From NCBI GenBank assembly GCA_037442565.1, contig JBBIQA010000001.1:1-64000 (forward strand): DNA of 64,000 bases, given 5' to 3'. This document shows, one piece after another, positions 43,183-52,318 of this stretch (position 1 is the first letter of the stretch; each line of letters begins with the position of its first letter). The notes under the pieces were generated by a model. It was given only the letters and a program-made list of their open reading frames with translations, did not search any database and had not been told where the DNA came from. The DNA comes from PALSA-911 sp037442565. GTDB taxonomy: Bacteria; Pseudomonadota; Alphaproteobacteria; Acetobacterales; Acetobacteraceae. The position numbers were made by a program, and so were the translations under genes.

Positions 43183-44569
43183 CCGGCCGGCGGGGGGCAG
43201 AAGCGCGACGAGCGACGATCCCACCCTGCCGGTGGTTCTCGAGTTCCAGTCGCCGTCGGCCGGCATCCTGGCGATGCCGGTGCCTCGCTCCGCCCGCGGC
43301 ACGGTCTGGGTCATCGGGTCGATGTTCGCCGCCTGCGTGGTGGCGCTTGGCGTGATCCATGTCGACCGCGTGGTGACCGCCACCGGGCGGGTGGTATCCC
43401 GGTCGGCCAACATCGTCGTGCAGCCGCTGGAAACCGCCATTGTGCGCTCGATCGAGGTGCATGAGGGGCAGCAGGTCCATGCCGGCGACCTGCTGGCGCG
43501 GCTCGATCCCACCTTCGCGGTCGCCGATCAGGGCGCGCTGGTCGCGCAGGTCGACAGCCTGCAGGCCGAGGTATCCCGACTGCAGGCGGAAGCCGACGGC
43601 AAGCCCTTTACCTACACCGGCCTCGACCCGTCGCTGTCGCTGCAGTCGGCGATCTACGCCCAGCGCGCGGCCGAGCGCAGCTATAAGCTGGAGAACTACC
43701 GCCAGAAGATCGACGGCCTGCAGGCCACCGTGAACCGCTCCGAGGCCGACGCCGCGGCGTTCCGCAGCCGCCTCGCCGTCGCCCAGGATGTCGAGGCCAT
43801 GCGCAAGAATCTCGAAAGGCTGCAGGTCGGCAGCAAGCTGAATTCGCTGGCCGCGACCGACAGCCGCCTGGAGATCGCCCGCGGCCTGGCTTCCGCCATC
43901 GAGACCGGGGAGACCGCCAAGCGTGACCTGAAGGCGATGGAAGCCGAGCGCGACGGCTACATCCAGACCTGGCGGGCACAGACCTCGCAATCCCTCACCG
44001 AGCAGGTTCGCAAGCTCAGCGACGCCCGCGAACAGCTGAACAAGGCGCAACTGCGCCGCAAGCTGGTGGAACTGCGCGCCGACCGTGACGCCACGGTGCT
44101 GACCCTGGCGCGGGTATCGGTCGGTTCGGTGCTGCAATCGGGAGAGCAGTTCATAACCCTGGTGCCGACCGACGCACCGATGGAGGTCGAAGCCAACATC
44201 GCCGGGCGCGACGACGGCTTCGTGCATGTCGGCGACCCCGTCGCGGTGAAGTTCGACACCTTCCCGTTCAGCCTGTACGGCATGGCCGAGGGCACGGTGC
44301 GCATCGTCAGCCCGGATAGCTTCACCGCCGCGGACACGCAGTCCAGCCGGAGCCCCGGGGCCGTGCCGCTACCGGGCAATTCGCCGGAGCCTTACTACCG
44401 CGCGCGGATCTCCATCGACCAGGTCAACCTGCACAACGTGCCGCCTAACTTCCGGATCAGCCCGGGCATGCCGGTCACCGCGGACGTCAAGGTCGGCAAG
44501 CGCACCGTCCTGAGCTACCTGCTGGGCCGCATCCTGCCGGTCACCCAGGAGGGGATGCGCGAGCCGTGA
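43145..44569 (+). CDS. HlyD-family type I secretion membrane-fusion protein
   Basis: Periplasmic adaptor of 474 residues. One membrane anchor near residues 55-75 (VWVIGSMFAACVVALGVIHV), then a biotinyl-lipoyl-like hairpin (RVVSRSANIVVQPLETAIVRSIEVHEGQQVHAGDLLARLDP), a long coiled-coil hairpin (about 125-320, e.g. LVAQVDSLQAEVSRLQAEAD and REQLNKAQLRRKLVELRAD) and the closing beta domain ending SYLLGRILPVTQEG. It links the inner-membrane ABC to a TolC-type outer-membrane channel, which is not encoded here. The gene starts inside the ABC gene (38-base overlap), so it is translationally coupled. Confidence 0.93.
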   Translation: MQRSLLPSSKATNRPAGGRSATSDDPTLPVVLEFQSPSAGILAMPVPRSARGTVWVIGSMFAACVVALGVIHVDRVVTATGRVVSRSANIVVQPLETAIVRSIEVHEGQQVHAGDLLARLDPTFAVADQGALVAQVDSLQAEVSRLQAEADGKPFTYTGLDPSLSLQSAIYAQRAAERSYKLENYRQKIDGLQATVNRSEADAAAFRSRLAVAQDVEAMRKNLERLQVGSKLNSLAATDSRLEIARGLASAIETGETAKRDLKAMEAERDGYIQTWRAQTSQSLTEQVRKLSDAREQLNKAQLRRKLVELRADRDATVLTLARVSVGSVLQSGEQFITLVPTDAPMEVEANIAGRDDGFVHVGDPVAVKFDTFPFSLYGMAEGTVRIVSPDSFTAADTQSSRSPGAVPLPGNSPEPYYRARISIDQVNLHNVPPNFRISPGMPVTADVKVGKRTVLSYLLGRILPVTQEGMREP

Positions 44570-44648
44570 TACCCGTGCCGGCCAGCTTCTCCGCACCCGC
44601 CCCGGCTTCGCCGCGCCGCCTCCGGATCGGAAGCAAGGCGTTCACCTC

Positions 44649-46496
44649 ATGAAGCCGTTCGATCGGATCCATTCCATCCTCTCCCCGGCGGCGGCTCTGC
44701 GCCGGGCCACCGCCCTCGCGGCCCGCGACGAGCATGCCCACGCCTTCCCCCTCTATGTTCGCGCCGCCCGCGGCGGACTGGCCGAGGCCGAGTATCGCGT
44801 CGGGCGCAGCTACCTCGAAGGCGCGGGTGTGCCGCGCAGCCAGGTCGAGGGCATCCGCTGGCTCGAGCGCGCCGCCGCCCACGGCCATATCGAGGCGATG
44901 TCCCTGCTTGCCGCGCTCTACATCCACGGCATCGGCGGTCCCCGCGATGCCGCCCTCGCCGCAGGCGGTGTCCCCGGCGAAACCCAGGGCGCAACCCAGG
45001 GCGGAACCGCCGCCAGCCTGCTGTTCTCCAGCAACCAAACCCAGGAACCGGATTTCGCCGCCGCCGCCCATTGGGCCCGGATGGCTGCCGAGGCGGGCTC
45101 CGCCGACGGCCAAGCCGTGCTCGCCTATCTGCTGACCTCCGGCCCCGAGGACATGCGCGACCTCGCGGAGGCGCATCTCTGGTACGAACGCTCGGCCGAG
45201 GCCGGCTGCCCGCAAGGCGCGCTCGGCTTCGCCCTTTCCCTGGCACGCGACGCGAAGGAGGAGGCAACCCACCAACGCGTCGTGCACTACCTCACCCGCG
45301 CGGCGGAAACCGACCTACCGACGGCGCTGTATCTGCTCGGCGTGCTGCATGAACGTGGTGTCGGCGTGGAGCGCGATACCGCCGCCGCGGCCCAGCTCTA
45401 CCGCCGCGCCGCGGAAAAGGGCAACCGCTCCGGCCAGGCGCGCTGGGGCCTGGCGCTGATGGAGGGCCAGGGCGTCGACGCCAACCCGTCGGAGGGCGAA
45501 TCCTGGCTGCGCCGCGCGGCGCTGGCGGGCGACCCCGAGGCCGCCGCCCTGGTCGGCGACATATACGCCAAGGGCGGCGCATTGCCGCCGAACTATGCCG
45601 AAGCGGCGATCTGGATGCGCCGCGCCGCCGAGGCCGGCCACGCCGGTGCCGCCCGCACGCTCGGCCTGCTGCACCTGACCGGCGCCGGCGTCGCCCCCGA
45701 CCAGGAAGAAGCCGCCCGCTGGCTGCGCGTCGCCGGCGAAGCCGGCGACAAGCACGCCCAAGCCGATCTCGCCAACCTGGTGCTGAAGGGCGTCGGCGGC
45801 ACGGACGACCTGTTGCGCACCCGCCAATGGTTCGAGCAGGCGGCCGCCTCCGGCGATCTGGTCGCCGCCTTCAACTATGGCGTCTGCCTCGCCCAGGGCG
45901 TCGGCGTTCCCAAGGACGAAAAGCAGGCCGCGGTATGGATGCGCCGGGCGGCCGAAGGGGTGGTCAACGCGCAGTATTGGTACGGCCGCATGCTGATCGA
46001 GGGCAAGGGCGTGCCGGTGGACCTGGAAGCCGGCCGCTCCTGGATCGCCCGGGCCGCCGATATCGGCATGCTGGACGCCGAAGTGGCGCTGGCCGACATG
46101 CTGCTCAACGGCAAGGGCGGCCCGCGCGACCATGGCATGGCGCTGGGATTGTTCGAGAAGGCGGCGGCCAAGGGCCATGTCGGCGCCTGCTTCGCCGTCG
46201 GCGCGATGCTGGGCGGCGGGCATGAGGTACCGACCGACCGCGTCAGCGCCCAGCGCTGGTTCCAGCAGGCGGCCGAGCGCGGCCATCCGGTGGCCCAGAT
46301 GATGCTGGGCCGCTACCTCACGCGCGGCCTGGCCGGCGAGATCGACCCGGTTCGCGCCCGGCACTGGCTGAACCAGGCCGTCGCCAACGGCCAGACCGAA
46401 GCGTCGCGCGACCTGGCGGCGCTGGATCTGGCCGAGCGCAACAATCCGACGCAGCCATCCGAAGGGGCCCCGATCGCCCGCGCGGTCGGGCTCTGA
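44649..46496 (+). CDS. Sel1-like repeat protein
   Basis: Protein of 615 residues composed almost entirely of Sel1-type repeats of about 36 residues, with the pattern AxxWxRxAAExGxxxAxxxLGxxYxxGxGVxxDxxxA. Examples: EGIRWLERAAAHGHIEAMSLLAALYIHG, AAIWMRRAAEAGHAGAARTLGLLHLTGAG and AQRWFQQAAERGHPVAQMMLGRYLTRG. About 13-15 copies are visible. Such alpha/alpha solenoids scaffold protein complexes. There is no clear signal peptide, so a cytoplasmic location is likely. It starts 79 bases after the HlyD stop and ends 11 bases before the glycosyltransferase start, so it belongs to the same transcription unit. Confidence 0.88.
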   Translation: MKPFDRIHSILSPAAALRRATALAARDEHAHAFPLYVRAARGGLAEAEYRVGRSYLEGAGVPRSQVEGIRWLERAAAHGHIEAMSLLAALYIHGIGGPRDAALAAGGVPGETQGATQGGTAASLLFSSNQTQEPDFAAAAHWARMAAEAGSADGQAVLAYLLTSGPEDMRDLAEAHLWYERSAEAGCPQGALGFALSLARDAKEEATHQRVVHYLTRAAETDLPTALYLLGVLHERGVGVERDTAAAAQLYRRAAEKGNRSGQARWGLALMEGQGVDANPSEGESWLRRAALAGDPEAAALVGDIYAKGGALPPNYAEAAIWMRRAAEAGHAGAARTLGLLHLTGAGVAPDQEEAARWLRVAGEAGDKHAQADLANLVLKGVGGTDDLLRTRQWFEQAAASGDLVAAFNYGVCLAQGVGVPKDEKQAAVWMRRAAEGVVNAQYWYGRMLIEGKGVPVDLEAGRSWIARAADIGMLDAEVALADMLLNGKGGPRDHGMALGLFEKAAAKGHVGACFAVGAMLGGGHEVPTDRVSAQRWFQQAAERGHPVAQMMLGRYLTRGLAGEIDPVRARHWLNQAVANGQTEASRDLAALDLAERNNPTQPSEGAPIARAVGL

Positions 46497-46507
46497 TCCG
46501 CCGCGCC

Positions 46508-49500
46508 ATGGCCGCGCCTGTGCCGGAACCGGTGGACCCGGCCAAAGCCGGGCCAGCGGCCGGCGCCGACGCCGGGGAAAACGGGCCCGATCACGCCAAA
46601 CTCGCCGGCGAGGCGTTAGCCCAGGGCCAGGAAGCCGCCGCCCGGGGCGACGCCGAGGCCGCTCGGCGCTGGTTCGACCGCGCCAGCCGCCTCGCGCCCG
46701 GCGACGACACCGCGACGCTCTGCCTCGCCAGCGCCTGCCTGAACCACGACAACGCCCGCGCCGCCGGACTGTTCGAGCAGGTGCTGGAACGCCACGATCT
46801 GCAGCCGGCCTGGATCGGCCTCGCGCTCGCCCGGCTGCGGCTCGGCCAGGCCGCGCCGGCCGCCCAGGCCCTGGCCGCCGCGCTCGGCCGCTTCGCGATC
46901 ATCCGCCGCGACGACTTCGCCCCCATCGCCGACGCGATCGTGCAGGCAACGCAGGTTCCAGGCTGGTGCGGCCTGCAATGGCCCGGCGCGGGCCCAGGCC
47001 GTTCCGCGCCGGACGGCATGCTGTGTGTCGGTCCGCCTGGCCCTGCCGAAGTCGCGCTGGACGGCCAGCCCGTCGCCGCGCGCGTCACCCGCCACGGCCT
47101 GCGACTGCCGCCCCGCTGGCAGCAGGCCCGGCGCCTGGATGTCCATCGCAACGGCCAGCCCCTGCTCGGCAGCCCGATCGACATCGCCGCGCTCCGGCGT
47201 ACCGAGGGCTGCGTCTGGGCGAGCGAAGGCGATGACGGGGTCGCGGGCGATGGGGGCCTGGAAGGCTGGGCCTGGCATCCCGCCAATCCCGAAGCCGACC
47301 CGGTGCTGACCCTGCGGGCACTGTCCGACCCCGCCGCGCCGGCCGGCCGCCGGAACCAACCGCCCGGCCGGACCCTCACCCTCACCCCCAGCGATCATGC
47401 CGCCTCTGTCATCGGCACGGCGATCCTGGCGCGGCCGAGACGGTTCCGCGTTTCGGCCCAGGCACTGGCCGCGCTGGCGGGAAACGGCCCCATCGGACAG
47501 ATCAGCATCACCGGCGCCGACGGAAGACAGCTTTCCGGCAGCCCGCTCGACCCCGGGGTGCTGCACCGCGAGGCGGTCGCCGCCGCCCTGGCGATCGCGG
47601 CGCGCTTTCCGGCCGGCCCCCCGGCCAAACGGGCCTCCCGCCGCCCGCCGGTGGATGTCGTCATCCCCGTGCATGGTGGCGGCCGGATCACGCTGGATTG
47701 CATCGACACGGTTCTGGCCACCCTGCCCCGCGCCAGCCGCCTGGTGGTGGTGGACGACGCCTCTCCCGAAACCGGCGACAACGCAGATCTCGCCCACGCG
47801 CTGGACCGCCTGGCCACCAGGCGGCGCATCCGGCTGATCCGTCATGCCGCCAATCTCGGTTTTCCCGCCAGCGCCAATGCCGGGCTGCGGGCCTGCGCAG
47901 GGCGCGACGCGGTGCTGCTGAACAGCGACACGCTGGTGCCGCCCAACTGGCTGGAACGGCTGCGCGACGCCGCCTACAGCGCCGGCAATATTGGAACCGT
48001 CACGCCGTTGTCGAACGACGCGACCATCCTCAGCTATCCCCATCCGAGCGCCGCCAGCCCGGCCCCCACCCTGGCCGAAACCGAATGCCTGGACCGGCTT
48101 GCCGCACAGGCCAACGGCGCCGGCGTGATCGACATCCCCACCGCGGTCGGCTTCTGCATGTATATCCGCCGCGACTGCCTGGACGCGGTCGGCGCCCTGC
48201 GCGAGGACCTGTTCGCCCAGGGCTACGGCGAGGAGAACGATTTCTGCATGCGCGCCCGCCATCTCGGCTGGCGCCACGTCGCCGCGCCGGGCGTCTTCAT
48301 CGCGCACCGCTCCGGCCAGTCCTTCGGCAGCGCGCGGGCACACCTGCTGTCGCGCAACGCCGCGGTGCTGGACCGGCTGCACCCGGGCTACGCCGCCCTG
48401 GTCGCCCGGCACGGCCTGGCCGACCCGCTGGCCCACGCGCGCCGGCGGATCGACGCGGCCCGATGGCGGGAAGGCGCCAAGCGAGGCGGGGGCCAACGAA
48501 GCGGGGCCCGCCGGAAGGCCATGATCCTGGTCACCCATTTTCACGGCGGCGGCACCGAACGCCAGCTGCGCGTGCAGATCGAGGCCGCCCGCCAGGCCGG
48601 GCAGCGCCCGATCGTGCTGCGCCCGGCCCGCCTGCCGGACGGCTCGACGGCCGTCATGCTCGGGGACGGCGAGGCCACCGAGTACCCCAATCTGCGCTTC
48701 GCCCTGCCCGCCGAATTGCCCGCCGTGATCCGCCTGCTCGCCGCCGAGCGACCGGTCGCGGCGCAGGTGCATCATCTGCTCGGCCACGATCCGTCGGTGC
48801 TGCAAATCCTGGCGAAACTCGCCCTTCCCTACGACGTCCACGTCCACGACTTCGCCGCCTTCTGCCCGCGCGTCGGCCTGCTCGGCCCCGAAAGGCGATA
48901 TTGCGGCGAGCCCGACATCGCCCGGTGCGAGGCCTGCATCGCCGATATCGGCCGCAAGGACGGGCTGGACATCCCGGTGGCGGAACTGCGACGGCAATCG
49001 GCCGGCCTGTTCGCCGCCGCCGCCCGCGTCGTGGCGCCCTCGAACGACACCGCCACCCGGATCCGGCGGCACTTCCCGGCCATCGAGCCGGCCGTCGTCG
49101 AGCATGGCGACGACCGGGCCGTCGCCGACCCGCCGCCGCCCCGGCTGGTGCGCCGATCCGGGCTCGGGGGAAGTGCGGAATCGACGGGCCAGCCCGGCCA
49201 GGCGATCTGCCGCGTCGCCGTGATCGGCGCCATCGGCCTCGAAAAAGGCTACGAGGTGCTGCTGGCCTGCGCGCGCGACGCCGCCTGGCGGAACCTGCCG
49301 CTTGAATTCATCGTGATCGGCCACAGCATCGACGACGCCCGCCTGCTGGCCACCGGACGGGTCTTCATCACCGGGGAATACCGCCCGGAGGAGGCCGTGG
49401 ACCTGATCCGCGCCCAGCAGGCCTCGCTCGCGCTGATCCCGTCGATCTGGCCGGAAACCTGGTGCTTCACCCTGACCGAGGCGTGGCAGGCCGGCCTGCA

Positions 49501-49645
49501 AGCCGCCTGCTTCGACATCGGCGCGCCGGCCGAACGCATCCGGCGCAGCGGGCGCGGCATGGTCCTGCCGCTCGGACTGCCCGCCGGCGCCATCAATCAT
49601 CAAATGATGACGGCAACCGGCCTCGCGCGAGACGAAAGGGCCTGA
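46508..49645 (+). CDS. Two-domain glycosyltransferase (GT2 plus GT4-like)
   Basis: Very large protein of 1045 residues. Residues about 1-150 are helical and TPR-like (AGENGPDHAKLAGEALAQGQEAAARGDAEAARRWFD). Residues 175-375 hold a beta-rich region of unknown role. The GT2 domain begins near 381 (VDVVIPVHGGGRITLDCID) with NLGFPASANAGLRACAGR and the DxD-type motif LLNSDTLVPP near 471, plus GEENDFCMRARHLGW. After a basic linker, a GT4-like domain starts near 671 (MILVTHFHGGGTERQLRVQI) and includes GAIGLEKGYEVLLACARD and PSIWPETWCFTLTEAWQAGL. Two transfer sites in one chain suggest it builds a disaccharide or alternates sugars on the secreted substrate. Coupled to the Sel1 gene by an 11-base gap. 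Confidence 0.9.
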   Translation: MAAPVPEPVDPAKAGPAAGADAGENGPDHAKLAGEALAQGQEAAARGDAEAARRWFDRASRLAPGDDTATLCLASACLNHDNARAAGLFEQVLERHDLQPAWIGLALARLRLGQAAPAAQALAAALGRFAIIRRDDFAPIADAIVQATQVPGWCGLQWPGAGPGRSAPDGMLCVGPPGPAEVALDGQPVAARVTRHGLRLPPRWQQARRLDVHRNGQPLLGSPIDIAALRRTEGCVWASEGDDGVAGDGGLEGWAWHPANPEADPVLTLRALSDPAAPAGRRNQPPGRTLTLTPSDHAASVIGTAILARPRRFRVSAQALAALAGNGPIGQISITGADGRQLSGSPLDPGVLHREAVAAALAIAARFPAGPPAKRASRRPPVDVVIPVHGGGRITLDCIDTVLATLPRASRLVVVDDASPETGDNADLAHALDRLATRRRIRLIRHAANLGFPASANAGLRACAGRDAVLLNSDTLVPPNWLERLRDAAYSAGNIGTVTPLSNDATILSYPHPSAASPAPTLAETECLDRLAAQANGAGVIDIPTAVGFCMYIRRDCLDAVGALREDLFAQGYGEENDFCMRARHLGWRHVAAPGVFIAHRSGQSFGSARAHLLSRNAAVLDRLHPGYAALVARHGLADPLAHARRRIDAARWREGAKRGGGQRSGARRKAMILVTHFHGGGTERQLRVQIEAARQAGQRPIVLRPARLPDGSTAVMLGDGEATEYPNLRFALPAELPAVIRLLAAERPVAAQVHHLLGHDPSVLQILAKLALPYDVHVHDFAAFCPRVGLLGPERRYCGEPDIARCEACIADIGRKDGLDIPVAELRRQSAGLFAAAARVVAPSNDTATRIRRHFPAIEPAVVEHGDDRAVADPPPPRLVRRSGLGGSAESTGQPGQAICRVAVIGAIGLEKGYEVLLACARDAAWRNLPLEFIVIGHSIDDARLLATGRVFITGEYRPEEAVDLIRAQQASLALIPSIWPETWCFTLTEAWQAGLQAACFDIGAPAERIRRSGRGMVLPLGLPAGAINHQMMTATGLARDERA

Positions 49646-49667
49646 TAAACCGTCGCGGCAGACGATC

Positions 49668-49697
49668 GGCGCGAGCCTGTTGGCGCGAGCTTTTTTT
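49668..49697 (+). terminator. Direct repeat followed by seven T (weak terminator candidate)
   Basis: GGCGCGAGC at 49668-49676 and again at 49682-49690 is followed by T7 at 49691-49697, 45 bases after the glycosyltransferase stop. The repeat is direct, so only GCGC-GCGC pairing can form a stem. It looks terminator-like but I would not rely on it; the next gene starts at 49723. Confidence 0.25.
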
Positions 49698-49722
49698 CGA
49701 GTGACCCTATCGAGGTAAGTGC

Positions 49723-50871
49723 ATGTCCGAGACGAGACCAGCGCCAGCGGAAAGCGGCCAGAAGCGGATCACCGAATTGCGGGTGTCCGGCCATCTGATG
49801 ACCCTGGAGACCGGCACATTCTGCGTCTTCCACGCGCCGGGCTCCGCCGCCGGCGACCCCGCGCTCGGCCTGCCGGGCGTGCGCATCTCGCTGCCGCCGG
49901 GGCCGGTGCACAACCAGGACCAGGTCAGCATCAGCACGTTCCGCCCCGACGGCTGGTTGGGCGGCTCCGATTCCGCGGCGCTGATCCGTGTCGCCTCCGG
50001 CCCGGCCCAGGTGCTAGTAACGATCTACCAGGCCCCCGGGCAAGGCAACGAGAACGCCCCGAAGCTGCAGGTGCTGCGCCTCAGCCCAGAGCCGCAGCCG
50101 GCGTCCGCGGCGGCGCCCGGCCAGGCGAAGCCGGCCGACGCGGCGGTGCCATCGGGCGCCGGCAAGGCCGGCGCGGCGGCGCCGGCCGGCGAACGCCCGG
50201 GCATTGAGGGCACGCCGGACATCATCGTGCACCGCCAGGTGGTCGGCGACGTCGCCAGCCGGATCGGCGAATGGGCCGGCGAACGCGCCAGCCGAAACTG
50301 GATCGAAGGGTTCTCGATCCTGCCGCCGTCGCCGCTGAAGGCCGAGGACATCGAATACCAGGCCGTGCTCGGCCGCGGCTGGCTGTCGCCCTGGGTCAAT
50401 GGCGGCCAGTTCTGCGGCAGCCGCGGCATGGCGCTGCCCCTGCTCGGCCTGCGGCTGCGGCTGAAGGGGGACGCGGCCGAACGCTATGACTGCGTCTGCC
50501 ACGCCAGCTTCATCGACGGCACGCAGGTCGGCCCGCTGCCGGCCGGCGCCGCCTGCGAGGCGGAGAGCCTGGCCCCGCTGGAAGCCTTCCAGATCATCAT
50601 CGAGCCCAAAGCGGCAGCCCGTAGGGCGACGCCGGCACCAGCGCCAGCACATGCGAAAGCCCAGGCGGCCCCGCCGGTGCAAGCCACGCCAGCAGCCGCG
50701 CGGATGGTGCCGGCCAAGGCGAAGCCCATGGCGAAGTCCGCGCCTGCAAAGCCGGTCGCCAAGGGAAAGGCGGCCGCACCGTCCAAACCCGCCGCGGCGA
50801 AACCGGCGGCCAAAGCCAGGCCCAGCGCAGCGGCGAAGCGCCCCTCGCCATCGGGCACACGGGCCCGCTGA
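49723..50871 (+). CDS. Uncharacterised protein with two ChW-like repeats and Lys/Ala/Pro tail
   Basis: Protein of 382 residues without a clear signal peptide. Residues 15-120 form a beta-rich domain (ELRVSGHLMTLETGTFCVFH; VRISLPPGPVHNQDQVSIS). Residues 121-160 are an Ala/Pro/Gly linker. Residues 210-293 contain two segments resembling ChW (clostridial hydrophobic-with-Trp) repeats: YQAVLGRGWLSPWVNGGQFC to LGLRLRLKG, then a degenerate one with FIDGTQVGPLP and PLEAFQIII. The tail from 294 is Lys/Ala/Pro-rich and histone-like. A GAGG ribosome site lies 7 bases before the ATG. Its place between two glycosyltransferases suggests a partner in the same glycan/secretion process. Confidence 0.75.
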   Translation: MSETRPAPAESGQKRITELRVSGHLMTLETGTFCVFHAPGSAAGDPALGLPGVRISLPPGPVHNQDQVSISTFRPDGWLGGSDSAALIRVASGPAQVLVTIYQAPGQGNENAPKLQVLRLSPEPQPASAAAPGQAKPADAAVPSGAGKAGAAAPAGERPGIEGTPDIIVHRQVVGDVASRIGEWAGERASRNWIEGFSILPPSPLKAEDIEYQAVLGRGWLSPWVNGGQFCGSRGMALPLLGLRLRLKGDAAERYDCVCHASFIDGTQVGPLPAGAACEAESLAPLEAFQIIIEPKAAARRATPAPAPAHAKAQAAPPVQATPAAARMVPAKAKPMAKSAPAKPVAKGKAAAPSKPAAAKPAAKARPSAAAKRPSPSGTRAR

Positions 50872-50951
50872 GGCCGCGGGACCCACGCAACCATGCTGAT
50901 TTCAGGCTGGCACGGTCCTAGGCGCCGCATGGGGTCACGGCGCCTGCCCCG

Positions 50952-52178
50952 ATGAAGTTCCTGCTGGTTCATCAGAACTTCCCCGGGCAGTTCCTGCACC
51001 TCGTTCGCCACCTGGCGAAAGCGAAGACGCATGAGGTCGTGTTCCTGTCGGAACCGAACCCCAACGTGATCTCCGGCGTGCGCAAGGTGCCCTACCGCAA
51101 GCCGCCGCCGGTTTCACCCGAAACCCACTGGGCGGCGCGGGAATTCGATGCCGCGATGCGCCGGGCGGAAATGGTCGCGCAGACCGCCGGCAACCTGAAG
51201 CAGCTCGGCTTCACTCCGGACATCATCATCGGCCATCACGGCTGGGGCGAGATGCTCAACCTGCCGGATGTCTGGCCCGACGCGCCGATGCTCGGCTACA
51301 TGGAATTCTATTACCATACCGACGGTGTCGATGTCGGGTTCGACACCGAATTCCCGATCCCGGTTGCCGAATTTCCCCGCATCCGGGCCAAGAACGCCGT
51401 CAACCATCTGGCCCTGAACCTTGGCCAGCACGGCCAGACACCCACGCGATGGCAGCGTTCCACCTATCCGGACTGGGCGCATGAGCAGATCCACCTGCTG
51501 CCCGAGGGCGTGGATCTCGCGGCCTGCGCGCCCAGCGCCAAGGCCCGCAAGGCGCGGCTGAAGATCGGCGGCACGACGATCGGCCCGCAGGAAAAGCTGG
51601 TGACCTATGTCGCGCGCGACCTGGAACCGTATCGCGGCTTCCACGTCCTGATGCGAACGCTGCCGCTGCTGCTGAAGGCGCGCAAGGATCTGCGCGTGGT
51701 CATCGTCGGCGGCGACGGCGTCAGCTACGGCGCCGCGCCGGCCAGCGGCACCTGGCGTGAAACCATGCTGGCCGAGCTTGGCGGCAAGATCGACCTCAGT
51801 CGCGTCGTTTTCCCCGGCCGGGTCGACTACGCAACGTACCTGGCCCTGCTGAAGCGCTCGGACGCGCATGTCTACCTCACCTACCCCTTCGTCGCCTCCT
51901 GGTCGCTACGCGAGGCTCTGGCGAGCGGTTGCGCCGTGGTCGGCTCCGACACCGAGCCGGTGCGCGAGTTCGTCACCCATGGCGTCAACGGCCTGCTCGT
52001 GCCGTTCTTCGACACCAAGGCCCTGGCCCGCCAGATCCTGAAGGTGATCGAGGACGACGCCCTGTCCAAGCGGCTTCGTGCCGGGGCCCGGCGCTACGCC
52101 GAGGCGCATCTGGCCATGGACGACTACATTCGCGACTATGAGGCGCTGATCGCCCGTATCATCGCGCCGAACGAATGA
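50952..52178 (+). CDS. GT4 family glycosyltransferase
   Basis: GT-B fold transferase of 408 residues. The start MKFLLVHQNFPGQFLHLVRHL is typical of group 1 transferases; GHHGWGEMLNLPDVWPDAPM follows, and the C-terminal half has YVARDLEPYRGFHVLMRTLP, VVIVGGDGVSYG, FPGRVDYATYLALLKRSDAHVYLTYPFVASWSLREA (only its end is the E-x7-E motif: SWSLREALASGCAVVGSDTEP). It transfers a sugar from a nucleotide donor in the cytoplasm. Last gene of the one-direction locus that starts with the type I secretion transporter, 80 bases after the ChW-like gene. Confidence 0.9.
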   Translation: MKFLLVHQNFPGQFLHLVRHLAKAKTHEVVFLSEPNPNVISGVRKVPYRKPPPVSPETHWAAREFDAAMRRAEMVAQTAGNLKQLGFTPDIIIGHHGWGEMLNLPDVWPDAPMLGYMEFYYHTDGVDVGFDTEFPIPVAEFPRIRAKNAVNHLALNLGQHGQTPTRWQRSTYPDWAHEQIHLLPEGVDLAACAPSAKARKARLKIGGTTIGPQEKLVTYVARDLEPYRGFHVLMRTLPLLLKARKDLRVVIVGGDGVSYGAAPASGTWRETMLAELGGKIDLSRVVFPGRVDYATYLALLKRSDAHVYLTYPFVASWSLREALASGCAVVGSDTEPVREFVTHGVNGLLVPFFDTKALARQILKVIEDDALSKRLRAGARRYAEAHLAMDDYIRDYEALIARIIAPNE

Positions 52179-52318
52179 CCCTGCCAGGATACCGCCGGGC
52201 AAGGCTGGCCATTGAGCAAAGCCGGCCATTGATTAGTCCGGATTGATCTGGCGCAATGCCGGGGATCGCGGATAAGGCGCTATCCTAGAAACAGAAACAG
52301 GCCCCGAGGGAGAATTCG

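Noticed and set aside
41509..43512. A 667-codon open frame antisense to the ABC and HlyD genes
   Set aside because: It crosses two well-supported overlapping genes and shows no domain.
46616..49603. A 995-codon open frame antisense to the GT2-GT4 gene
   Set aside because: GC-rich codons on the sense strand leave few stops on the other strand; the translated product is repetitive, lacks any family pattern and has no ribosome site.
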